DNA of 59,592 bases from Streptomyces fulvoviolaceus (lineage in GTDB: Bacteria > Actinomycetota > Actinomycetes > Streptomycetales > Streptomycetaceae): assembly GCF_000718165.1 (NCBI RefSeq), contig NZ_JOEY01000055.1:1-59592 (forward strand). Reading direction: 5' to 3'. The notes below the pieces were generated by a model that saw only the letters and a list, made by a program, of their open reading frames with translations, was not told where the DNA came from and made no database searches. Both the position numbers and the translations under genes were made by a program. Every line of letters starts with the position of its first letter. Within the stretch, counting starts at the first letter, position 1. Below are positions 1 to 8,994 of this stretch, piece after piece.

Positions 1-84
1 GGCCTCGGCGGGGGTGATCCGGGCCCGGCGGGCGCGCAGGAAACGCCCCAGCTCGGTACCCCCGCTCTGCTGCTCACGTGTCAT
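1..84 (-). CDS. XRE/MmyB-type helix-turn-helix regulator, N-terminal fragment cut by window edge
   Basis: Only the first 28 codons lie in the window; the gene runs off the left edge. The ATG at 84 opens MTREQQSGGTELGRFLRARR and continues RARITPAEA. This closely resembles the start of the regulator at 2063-2998 (ELGSFLRARRTRVTPADVG), so it is very likely a second regulator of the same family: an XRE helix-turn-helix followed by an MmyB-like ligand-binding domain. The two related regulators, both on the minus strand, flank the antiporter at 456-2045. The ligand and target genes cannot be inferred from so short a piece. Confidence 0.75.
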   Translation of the reverse strand, partial: MTREQQSGGTELGRFLRARRARITPAEA

Positions 85-455
85 GTCTTCGAGTGTGCGA
101 GCGCCGGTGACCTGGGCGGTAGGGGCGTGGGGGGCCCTGTCACGCCCCGGAACACGGCGCCCCGGCACAGCACGGTCTGCCACGCGGTGCGCCGGCGCGG
201 CAGGCTGGTTCGTGCGCTCGCGTCCGACCGGATGTGCGCCGGTTCCGGCGGGGCGCGCCCGCCGCAGGCCGGCGGCCGCGCTGCTCAGCTTCTTCGTGAT
301 GTCTTCGTCATCGCCCCTTCGCCCCTCGCCTGAACCGGGCGGAGTACGCCGACCGCGTCGGACCCGACCACCACGCGACCCGCGTGCTCCCCTACCTACG
401 CCTTCTCTGCCCACGCCCCGCTGCCCACGCCCCCTCAGTCGCCCAGGAGAACCCC
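85..455. other. Intergenic region between divergent XRE regulator and Na+/H+ antiporter
   Basis: About 370 bases without a convincing gene. Reading frames here lack codon bias that continues into a recognisable protein. The stretch must hold the divergent promoters of the truncated regulator and the antiporter. Just before the antiporter start there is a direct repeat of CTGCCCACGCCCC (two copies, about 411-437), followed by the ribosome-binding AGGAG at 445-449. No terminator or RNA gene was seen. Confidence 0.5.
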
Positions 456-2045
456 TTGCTCGGACTCGAACTCGTCGTCGTCCTCGGCCTGGCGGTGCTC
501 CTGGGCAACGCCGTGGGCGACCGCTTCCGCATCGCCCCGCCCGTCGTCCTGCTGGTCATCGGCGCGCTGCTCGGCTTCGTCCCCGCACTGCGCGAGGTCC
601 ACCTGCCGCCGGAAGCGGTCCTGCTGCTGTTCCTCCCCGTGCTCCTGTACTGGGAGAGCCTGACCACGTCCCTGCGGGAGATCCGCCAGAACCTGCGCGG
701 CATCGTGCTGCTGAGCACCACGCTGGTCATCGCCACGGCCGGCGCGGTCGCGACCGTGGCACACGCGCTGGGCCTGGGCTGGGGCCCCGCGTGGGTCCTG
801 GGCGCGGCCGTCGCACCCACCGACGCGACGGCGGTCGGGGTGCTGGCTAAGGCGTTGCCGCGCCGCAACGTGACCCTGCTGCGCGCCGAGAGCCTCGTCA
901 ACGACGGTACGGCGCTGGTGGTGTTCGGGCTGGCCGTGGGGATCACGGTCGGCGAGGAGCACCTGAGCGTCCCCCACGTCGGCGGCCTGTTCCTCCTCGC
1001 CTACGGCGGCGGGGCGGCGGCCGGAGCGCTGACGGCCTGGGTCGGCATCAAGGTCCGCCGCGTCTTCGACGACCCGCTCCTGGGCAACATCGCCACCCTC
1101 CTCACCCCCTTCACCGCCTATCTCCTGGCCGAACTGATCGAAGCCTCGGGCGTGCTGGCAGTGGTCGTGGCGGGCCTGATCATGAGCCAGGCGGGGCCCC
1201 GCCTGGTGCAGGCCGCCACCCGCCGCCAGGCGGAGGCGGTCTGGTCGCTGGCCACCTTCGTCCTCAACGGCGCCCTGTTCGTCCTCGTCGGCCTCCAGGC
1301 GCAGGCCGCCGGACGCAGCCTGTCCGGTACGGACCTCACCCACGCCCTGATCGCCGTGGCCGCCGTCTCCGGGGTGGTCGTCGCGGCCCGCTTCGCCTTC
1401 CTCTTCACCGTGCCGTACCTGATCCGGCTCCTCGACCGCCGCCCGCAGCAACGCCTGCGCCGCATGAACTACCGCCACCGCGTGGTCAGTGCGCTGTGCG
1501 GCTTCCGGGGCGCTGTCTCACTCGCCGTGGCCCTGTCGGTGCCGACCGCCCTCGACTCGGGCGCGCCCTTCCCCGACCGCGACACGATCATCTTCGTCAC
1601 GTCCGGCGTCATCGTCATCACGCTGGTGGTGCAGGGCCTGCTCCTGCCCGGGGTGGTGCGCTGGGCCCGCCTGCCGCACGACACCTCGGTCGAGGAGGAG
1701 CGCTTCCTCGCCGAGACCTCCGCCACCGAGGAGGCCCTCAAGGCGCTCCCCGAACTCGCCGACGACCTCAAGACCGACCCTGAGGTCACCGAGCGCCTGC
1801 GGCAGGAGTACGAGACCCACCTCCTCGTGGTCCGCGCCGGCGAGGCCGATGCCTCCGACGAGGCGGCCGTCCTCCGCCACGACCGGCACTACACCGCCCT
1901 GCGCCTCGCCCTGCTCACCCACAAACGCGCCACGGTCCTCCGTCTCCGCGACGAGCACCGGATCGACGACACCGTCCTGCGCCAGGTCCAGCGACGGCTC
2001 GACATCGAAGAGGTACGACTGTCCCGGCGCGACACGGCCGAGTGA
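456..2045 (+). CDS. CPA1-family Na+/H+ antiporter
   Basis: Membrane cation/proton exchanger of about 529 residues that swaps cytoplasmic Na+ (or K+) for external protons. The protein is a chain of hydrophobic helices beginning LGLELVVVLGLAVLLGN. It carries the CPA1 signature with conserved polar residues in the core (PTDATAVGVL and ESLVNDGTALVVFG) and ends in a charged cytoplasmic tail of about 120 residues (RATVLRLRDEHRIDDTVL), usual for the bacterial Na+/H+ antiporter subfamily. I chose the TTG at 456 because AGGAG sits six bases upstream and translation then starts at the first membrane helix; an upstream in-frame start at 384 lacks this. XRE regulators lie on both sides and may control it. 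The ion actually carried is not settled. Confidence 0.88.
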   Translation: MLGLELVVVLGLAVLLGNAVGDRFRIAPPVVLLVIGALLGFVPALREVHLPPEAVLLLFLPVLLYWESLTTSLREIRQNLRGIVLLSTTLVIATAGAVATVAHALGLGWGPAWVLGAAVAPTDATAVGVLAKALPRRNVTLLRAESLVNDGTALVVFGLAVGITVGEEHLSVPHVGGLFLLAYGGGAAAGALTAWVGIKVRRVFDDPLLGNIATLLTPFTAYLLAELIEASGVLAVVVAGLIMSQAGPRLVQAATRRQAEAVWSLATFVLNGALFVLVGLQAQAAGRSLSGTDLTHALIAVAAVSGVVVAARFAFLFTVPYLIRLLDRRPQQRLRRMNYRHRVVSALCGFRGAVSLAVALSVPTALDSGAPFPDRDTIIFVTSGVIVITLVVQGLLLPGVVRWARLPHDTSVEEERFLAETSATEEALKALPELADDLKTDPEVTERLRQEYETHLLVVRAGEADASDEAAVLRHDRHYTALRLALLTHKRATVLRLRDEHRIDDTVLRQVQRRLDIEEVRLSRRDTAE

Positions 2046-2062
2046 CGAGCCCCTGACCGCTG

Positions 2063-2998
2063 CTAGGCGCTCTGGTCGGCCACCGGCAGCTGGGCCCGTG
2101 CCGTCGGCTGCGGCCGGTCCATGTCGAGGAGCACCAGCACGTCGTACGCGAGGGCGCCCGGTTCCGCGTAGTAGAAGATCACCCGGTGGCCGCCGGTGCC
2201 GTCGAGGTCCAGGGCCTGGAAGCCGAGCGTGAAGACGCCGAACTCCGGGTGGTGGAAGGTCTTGTCGCCGGTGGTGTGGCCCTGGATGTCGTACTGCTCC
2301 CACAGCCGGGCGAAGTCCGGGCTCCTGTCGCGCAGTTCGTCGATGAGCGGGGTGAGGCCCGGGGCGTCGGGGTCGGTGCCGGCCAGCGCGCGCAGCCGGG
2401 CGACGCAGCCACGGATCTGGTTCTCCCAGTCGTCCCGGTACAGGGCGCGGGCGGCGGGGTGCAGGGCCAGCCACCGTACGACGTTGCGCTGCGCGGGAGG
2501 GGTGTCGGCCATGCCGGGCAGGAGGCGCAGGCCGGCGGGGGTGGCGGCGAGCAGCTCGTAGGTACGGCTGACGACGTGGGCGGGGTTGGGGCGCAGAGAC
2601 TGGAGGAGCAGTGCGACGCCCGGGTCCACGGCCGGACGCCGACCGGCGGGACCCGGCTCCCCGGCCGCGCCGCCGGTGCCGGTGCCTCGGGCCGCGAGGA
2701 TGGCCAGGCCGCGCAGATACTCGCGCTCCGCCTCGTCCAGACGCAACGCGGAGGCGAGCGCCTCGACGACGGGTGCACTGGGTCGGCGCTCCTTGCCGCG
2801 TTCGAGCCGGGTGTAGTAGTCGATGCTCACCCCGGCCAGGGTGGCGATCTCCTCACGGCGCAACCCTGGCGTACGGCGCACTCCGGTGCCGACGGGCAGG
2901 CCGACGTCGGCGGGCGTCACCCGGGTGCGGCGGGCCCGCAGGAAGCTGCCCAGCTCACTGCTGTCACCCCTGCCGCCGGTCTGCTGCGTGTGCTCCAT
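2063..2998 (-). CDS. XRE-family regulator with MmyB-like ligand-binding domain
   Basis: DNA-binding transcription factor of 311 residues. Residues about 12-75 form the helix-turn-helix (GVRRTPGLRREEIATLAGVS, then YYTRLERGK). The rest is the MmyB-like domain (LLQSLRPNPAHVVSRTYELLA; WLALHPAARALYRDDWE; HHPEFGVFTLGFQALDLDG), which in this family is thought to bind a small, often fatty-acid-like ligand. The gene ends 17 bases after the antiporter on the opposite strand and starts away from the phospholipase-like gene. I prefer the ATG at 2998; a GTG at 3040 would add 14 residues. Such regulators in Streptomyces usually control an adjacent gene; the target here is unknown. Confidence 0.88.
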   Translation of the reverse strand: MEHTQQTGGRGDSSELGSFLRARRTRVTPADVGLPVGTGVRRTPGLRREEIATLAGVSIDYYTRLERGKERRPSAPVVEALASALRLDEAEREYLRGLAILAARGTGTGGAAGEPGPAGRRPAVDPGVALLLQSLRPNPAHVVSRTYELLAATPAGLRLLPGMADTPPAQRNVVRWLALHPAARALYRDDWENQIRGCVARLRALAGTDPDAPGLTPLIDELRDRSPDFARLWEQYDIQGHTTGDKTFHHPEFGVFTLGFQALDLDGTGGHRVIFYYAEPGALAYDVLVLLDMDRPQPTARAQLPVADQSA

Positions 2999-3220
2999 CT
3001 CCCCAGTGTCCCCCGGGCACCGCCCGCGGGGGTGTGCCACGCCCCGGAACGCCTCGCCGCGCTCCGACGCCCGCGACGCCCGAGCGGGGCCGCGACCGGC
3101 CGGCTACGAAGATTTTGCGCACTCGCGGGGAGCGCATGAACCGCCTCCCACGACCCGCGTGATGTCATGCACACGCCTACCATCCCCCCAGGTGGGCGTC
3201 AACTCGACCAGGAGTCACGC

Positions 3221-4209
3221 ATGTTGTGGAACCCCCTCCGTCGTGCCGGTGTCACGCTGGCGGCCGGCGCCGCCGTGCTCACCGCCGCCGCCCCCGCGAA
3301 CGCCGCGAGCTACTCCGCCTTCGCCTTCTCCCGGAGCGGCGGTCAGCCCGCCGTCTACGACTTCATCAACTCGGCCACCACGTCCCTCGACATGACGATG
3401 TACGAGCTGGAGGACACCACGGCCGTCGACGACCTCATAGCCCTGGAGAACAAGGGCGTCACCGTGCGGGTGGTCCTGGACCGCCAGCACCAGTCCGCCA
3501 ACGGCTCGGCCTACAGCGCCCTGACGGGCGCGGGCGTGGGAGTGGTGTGGTCGTCGTCCGCCTTCGTCTACACGCACCAGAAGACCATCACGGTGGACGG
3601 CACCAAGTCGCTGATCCTCACCGGCAACCTGACCTCCCAGTACTACGCGACCGGCCGTGACTACGGCGTGTTCGACGACGACAGCCGCGATGTCGCCTCG
3701 ATCGAGAAGGTGTTCGACGCCGACTACGCCGGCACCTCGATCACGCCCACCGACGGCGACCACCTCCTCTGGTCCCCGACCGACTCCCGCGACCGCCTGC
3801 TGTCCGTGATCAACAGCGCCACCAAGACACTCGACGTCGAGGAGCTGGAGTTCAGCGACAGCGCGGTGGTCGACGCCATCGCGGCGAGAGCGAAGGCGGG
3901 CGTGACCGTACGGGTGGTCCTGGAGAGCCCCTCCGGCTACGCCGACGAGGTGTCCGAGATCGAGGCGGCCGGCGGGACCGTCGTCGGATACTCCGACCCC
4001 GACGGCTTCTACATCCACGCCAAGGCCATGGTCGCCGACTACGGCCTGTCCACCCAGGAGGTGGAGGCGGGTTCCATGAACATCAGCAGCAACTCCCTCT
4101 CCAACAACCGGGAGTTGGGCATCGTTCTCACGGGCACCGGGGTGGCCCAGTCCGTGGCCACGACCATCGAGACCACCTTCGCCGGCGACTACACGGGCGG
4201 CACCGCCGC

Positions 4210-4213
<4 letters not shown>
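3221..4213 (+). CDS. Secreted phospholipase D-like protein (two HKD motifs)
   Basis: A 330-residue exported protein. A Sec signal peptide ([20 protein letters not shown], then TAAAPANA) predicts cleavage before ASYSAF. Both halves of a phospholipase D fold are present, each with an HxKxxxxD motif: HQKTITVD in the first half and HAKAMVAD in the second, with following GNLTSQ and [10 protein letters not shown] stretches. The two motifs together form the active site, so a phosphodiesterase acting on phospholipids or nucleic acid outside the cell is likely; the substrate is not determined. Start ATG 3221 has AGGAG ten bases upstream. It converges with the next gene; the two stop codons share the four bases CTAG at 4210-4213. 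Confidence 0.87.
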
Positions 4214-5307
<1,094 letters not shown>

Positions 5308-5476
5308 GCCGCTCCTCATGATCGAAAGCCTGCCCGTGCGACGGCACGGTACACGGACAAAATTTCAACAACTCGCCCTGTTTTCCGATCCGTTGACGCA
5401 TGTGAGTGACGGGAAGCCGCTGGTGAGAATCCGTGAAACAGGTTTCGGACGAAAACGTGGACGATAGGTTCCCTGC

Positions 5477-8380
5477 ATGAACGCACGGCTCGCCCTCCTC
5501 AGCTCGGTAGCCCCCGGTGCCACGGAGAGCGAGATCTTCCGGCTGGCACTCCAGCACGCGGTGGGAGAGCTGGGCGCATTCGGCGCAGCCATGCACCTGC
5601 GTGGCCCGATGTCCGCGTTGCGCCTGGTCTCGTCCGTCGGACTCCCGACCGCCCTCACCCGCTCCTGGGAGATCGTCGACCAGGAGGGACCACTGGCCCC
5701 GGCCCGCGCCCTCCATCGGGGCAGTGGCGTATGGACACCCCTGGGTTCCCCCGGGTCCGACGCCGATGCGGCATGGCCCGGCACGGGTCTCGCCGCCCTG
5801 CCGGTGTTCGGCGGGAAGCGCAGCATCGGCGCGCTGACCGTCCTGGCGGGCGAGCACGGTGAGCCCACCCCGGAGCAGTGGGGCTTCCTGCGAGCCGTCG
5901 TCACCTGGACCGAGGAGCGCATGGCCCAGGCACCGCCGCCGTCCGGTCCCTCCCAGACGGAGCCGAGCGGTGACCGTGACCGTCTGCGGCAGGCCCTGAA
6001 GGAGGTCAGCGTCGGCTCGTGGGACTGGAACATCCAGACCGGCGACCTGATCTGGGACGAGGCCGCCCTGGAGCTCTACGGCACCAGGCCGGAGGACTAC
6101 ACCGGCAAGATCGAGAACTGGATGAGGATCGTCCACCCCGACGACCTGGCCCCGACCCTGGACGCGGCGGGACAGGCGATCCGCGACCACGGCGTCTACG
6201 AGGCCGAGTACCGCGTACGGCGCCTGGACGGCACGTACGGCTGGACGCTGGCCCGCGGCAGGGCGACGTACGACGAGCACGGCGAACCCCTCAGGATGAT
6301 CGGCGTGGGATGGGAGAGCAACGAGTCCCGTTCCGCCCGTGACGCGCTCAGCCGGGCCCTGCGCCACATGAGCGACGGTTTCCTGGCCGTGGACTACGAG
6401 TGGCGCATCACCTTCGCCAACCTGGAAGCGGAACGCACGCTGGGCTTCTCCGAGGAGGAGCTGTTCGGGCGCATCCTGTGGGAGCTGCCCTCCGCACGGC
6501 AGGTCCCCGGACTGGAGAGCCGCTGCCGCAACGCCGCGGCCGAGGCGAGGTCCGCCGGCTTCGACGTGCACATGCCGGACTCCGGGCGCCGCTACCACCT
6601 GCGGCTGGTCCCGGGGCCCGACGGCCACACCCTCTACCTGACCGACGTCACCGAGAAGCGGCGCCTCGCGGAGGAGCGCCAGGCGGCCGAGCGCGCCGCG
6701 TCCCAGCGCGCGGCCCGGATCGCGGAACTGACCACGGCGCTCGCCAAGGCGACGACCTCGCGGGACGTGGTGGACGCGGTCGCCCGACGGGTGCTGCCGC
6801 CGTTCGCCGCGGCCGGCCTCCTGGTGCAGGCCATCGAGGGCGACCGCCTCCACCACGTCGGAGCCGTCGGCTACCCGGACGACTTCCTCGAAGGCGTCGA
6901 CCGTCACGCGTGGACGCCGCACAACCCGGCCTGGGAGGCGATCCAGGCCGACACGCCCCTGTTCCTGTCCTCCCCGCAGGAGTTCGCCGCGCGCTGGCCC
7001 GAGCTGGCCGGCCTGCTCGACGGCGACAAGCAGGCGTGGGCCTTCCTGCCGCTGACCGCATCCGGACACACGTTCGGGGTGTGCGTGATCTCCTTCGACC
7101 GCCCGCGCCGCCTCACCGACGAGGAACGCGCGCTGCTGACCACGATCAGCGCCCTGGTGGCACAGTCCCTGGAACGGGCCCGGCTCTACGACGCCGAGCA
7201 CACCCGTTCCCGCGAACTCCAGCGCAGCCTGCTTCCCCGGGACCTGCCCGACCTGCCCGCGTGCACGGCCGCCGCGCGCTATCTCCCGGCCGGGCAGGGC
7301 GCGGACGTGGGCGGCGACTGGTACGACATCATCCCGTTGTCCAGCGGGCAGGTCGCCCTCGTCGTCGGTGACGTCATGGGCCACGGTCTGCCGGAGGCGG
7401 CCACCATGGGCCGGCTGCGCACCGCCGTGCACACCCTGGCCGACCTCGAGCTACCGCCCGGCGAGATCATGGGCCACCTCAACGACATCGTCGTCGGCAT
7501 GGGCGAGGCGTCGTACGCCACCTGCCTGTACGCCCTCTACGACTCCACCACCCGGGTCTGTTCCCTCGCCCGGGCCGGACATCCACCGCCCGCCCTGGTC
7601 CACCCCGACGGCACCGTGCACTTCCCGGAGCCGGACGCGGATCCGCCCCTGGGCGCGGCGGAGCCGCCGTTCGAGACGGTCGAGCTGGAGGTGCCCGAGG
7701 GCAGTCTGCTCGTGCTGTACACCGACGGCCTGGTCGAGTCGTCGAAGCGGGAGATCGACGAGGGCATGGCGGAGCTGGCCCGGCTCCTGAGCACGGCGCA
7801 CGAGGACGGGACCGCCGTAGACCTTGAACGCCTGTGCGACAGGCTGACGGCCGGGCTGCTGCCCACCGAGCAGCAGGCGGCCGACGACGCGGCCTTCCTC
7901 GTCGCCCGTCTGCACTCGCTGCCCGCCGACCGGATGGCCTCCTGGCCGCTGCCCGAGGACCCGAAAGCCGCGGGCCAGGCCCGCCGTCATGTCCGTGAGC
8001 AACTGGCCGCCTGGGGCCTGGACGACCTGACCCCCACCGCGGAGCTCCTGGTCAGCGAGCTCGTCGGCAACGTCGTACGCCATGCCAGGGGCCCTGTCCG
8101 CCTCCGTCTGCTGCACGGCGCCGAGTTGATCTGCGAGGTCTACGACGGCAGCCAGACGATGCCCCGCATCCGCCGCGCGACGGAAACCGACGAGGGAGGC
8201 CGCGGCCTCCAGCTGATCACGGCACTCTCCGGCCGCTGGGGCGCCCGCTACACCCCGGCGGGCAAGTGCATCTGGACCGAACAGCCCCTGCCCGGCCCCG
8301 GGGACCACACGGCCGACGCTTCGGAACTGGTGTTCCTGAACGCGCCCGACTTCGACGAGGACTGGGACGCGCTGCTCTGA
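5477..8380 (+). CDS. GAF/PAS/PAS/GAF/SpoIIE (PP2C) phosphatase with C-terminal anti-sigma-type ATPase domain
   Basis: A 967-residue cytoplasmic signalling protein. In order: GAF-like region (about 5-140), PAS with PAC (about 170-280; SVGSWDWNIQTGDLIWDEAA, VHPDD), second PAS (about 290-390; DGFLAVDYEWRITFANLEAE), GAF (about 410-560), SpoIIE-type PP2C phosphatase (about 575-810; GGDWYD near 612 and the YTDGLVES motif), and an HATPase domain (about 825-945; ELLVSELVGNVVRHARG, GGRGLQLITAL) like anti-sigma-factor kinases. Such fusions dephosphorylate and phosphorylate anti-anti-sigma factors in partner-switching pathways. No sigma factor or antagonist is adjacent. The upstream SD is weak (ATAGG, 5464-5468). 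The stop codon lies in the loop of a perfect hairpin. Confidence 0.9.
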   Translation: MNARLALLSSVAPGATESEIFRLALQHAVGELGAFGAAMHLRGPMSALRLVSSVGLPTALTRSWEIVDQEGPLAPARALHRGSGVWTPLGSPGSDADAAWPGTGLAALPVFGGKRSIGALTVLAGEHGEPTPEQWGFLRAVVTWTEERMAQAPPPSGPSQTEPSGDRDRLRQALKEVSVGSWDWNIQTGDLIWDEAALELYGTRPEDYTGKIENWMRIVHPDDLAPTLDAAGQAIRDHGVYEAEYRVRRLDGTYGWTLARGRATYDEHGEPLRMIGVGWESNESRSARDALSRALRHMSDGFLAVDYEWRITFANLEAERTLGFSEEELFGRILWELPSARQVPGLESRCRNAAAEARSAGFDVHMPDSGRRYHLRLVPGPDGHTLYLTDVTEKRRLAEERQAAERAASQRAARIAELTTALAKATTSRDVVDAVARRVLPPFAAAGLLVQAIEGDRLHHVGAVGYPDDFLEGVDRHAWTPHNPAWEAIQADTPLFLSSPQEFAARWPELAGLLDGDKQAWAFLPLTASGHTFGVCVISFDRPRRLTDEERALLTTISALVAQSLERARLYDAEHTRSRELQRSLLPRDLPDLPACTAAARYLPAGQGADVGGDWYDIIPLSSGQVALVVGDVMGHGLPEAATMGRLRTAVHTLADLELPPGEIMGHLNDIVVGMGEASYATCLYALYDSTTRVCSLARAGHPPPALVHPDGTVHFPEPDADPPLGAAEPPFETVELEVPEGSLLVLYTDGLVESSKREIDEGMAELARLLSTAHEDGTAVDLERLCDRLTAGLLPTEQQAADDAAFLVARLHSLPADRMASWPLPEDPKAAGQARRHVREQLAAWGLDDLTPTAELLVSELVGNVVRHARGPVRLRLLHGAELICEVYDGSQTMPRIRRATETDEGGRGLQLITALSGRWGARYTPAGKCIWTEQPLPGPGDHTADASELVFLNAPDFDEDWDALL

Positions 8381-8393
8381 GAGCAGCGCGTCC
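8365..8393 (+). terminator. Perfect 13-bp hairpin with the stop codon as its loop
   Basis: GGACGCGCTGCTC (8365-8377) is followed by TGA and then its exact reverse complement GAGCAGCGCGTCC (8381-8393). The three-base loop is the stop codon of the phosphatase gene. There is no T-run after it, so it fits the U-less hairpin type common in Streptomyces, or an mRNA 3' stabiliser. The palindrome is plain in the sequence; the function is inferred. Confidence 0.65.
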
Positions 8394-8486
8394 ATTCGGC
8401 CCAGCAGCGCGGGCAGGGACGAGAGGGGCGTCCCTGGGGTCGCGGTGGCGGCCATACCGGCCGCCCCTCCCGAAAGGTCAGCACGC

Positions 8487-8888
8487 ATGGGGATACGCAC
8501 CACGCTCGTCGGCACAGCGGCGCTCGTCATGGCCACCGGACCGCTGACGGGCGTCGCACACGCTCAAACCGACCTGGACTGCCGCGACTTCGTCCATTAG
8601 GAAGACGCGCAGGCGGTGTACGACCGCGACATCAGCGACCCCAACCGGCTCGACGAGGACCAGGGACCCGACGACGGCATCGCCTGTGAGGTCCTGCCCC
8701 GCAGAGGAACCACCGGCCTGACGGCGGCCACACCGCTTCCGACACTCGGCGTCCAGGGCGGCGCCGGCGGCAGCACGGGACCGGCCGACCTCGAGCGGGC
8801 GCTGGGCGTGGCCCTGGCCCTCGGCGCGCTCGGTCTCACGGTGGGTTATGCGGTACGGCGGCGGCGCCGTGGCCTCCGTGGTTCGTGA
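8487..8888 (+). pseudogene. Excalibur calcium-binding-domain secreted protein, interrupted by an amber codon
   Basis: The frame opens with a signal peptide (MGIRTTLVGTAALVMATGPL, then TGVAHA). It continues into an excalibur-type domain (DLDCRDFVH-stop-EDAQAVYDRDISDPNRLDEDQGPDDGIACE) and ends in a membrane anchor (LGVALALGALGLTVGYAV) with an Arg-rich tail. A TAG at 8598-8600 replaces codon 38, where this domain normally has glutamine (CAG), so one C-to-T change explains it. Both halves keep good codon usage, so the break looks recent. AAAGG at 8473-8477 is the likely SD. The intact protein would be exported and probably bind Ca2+. A GTG at 8616 could restart translation but would lack a signal peptide. 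Suppression or a sequencing error is possible. Confidence 0.8.
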
Positions 8889-8902
8889 AGGAGTCACGGC
8901 TG

Positions 8903-8959
8903 GGCGGTGTCCTCTGCTCCACCGGCCCGGCGGGACACGTGGGGCTCGTGATGCAATGA
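8903..8959 (+). pseudogene. Relic of the C-terminal sensor end of a paralogous Ser/Thr kinase
   Basis: A short in-frame stretch before a TGA reads VLCSTGPAGHVGLVMQ. It aligns with MCVISGTGHVGLVTY near the end of the kinase at 8995-10830. Twenty-one consecutive bases are identical (8931-8951 and 10742-10762). No upstream part of such a gene survives, because the excalibur frame lies directly before it. The simplest reading is that a tandem kinase paralogue once stood here and was deleted down to its last codons. Confidence 0.6.
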
Positions 8960-8994
8960 GCCACCACAGAGCCGATCGCGGGGTGGAGTAGGGC

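Noticed and set aside
14..850. Plus-strand open frame at the left edge
   Set aside because: Arg/Pro-rich shadow frame overlapping the antiporter gene, without start context or homology.
8616..8888. Independent short gene starting at GTG 8616
   Set aside because: It is the second half of the excalibur domain without its first Cys part and signal peptide, so it is better explained as the tail of a broken gene.
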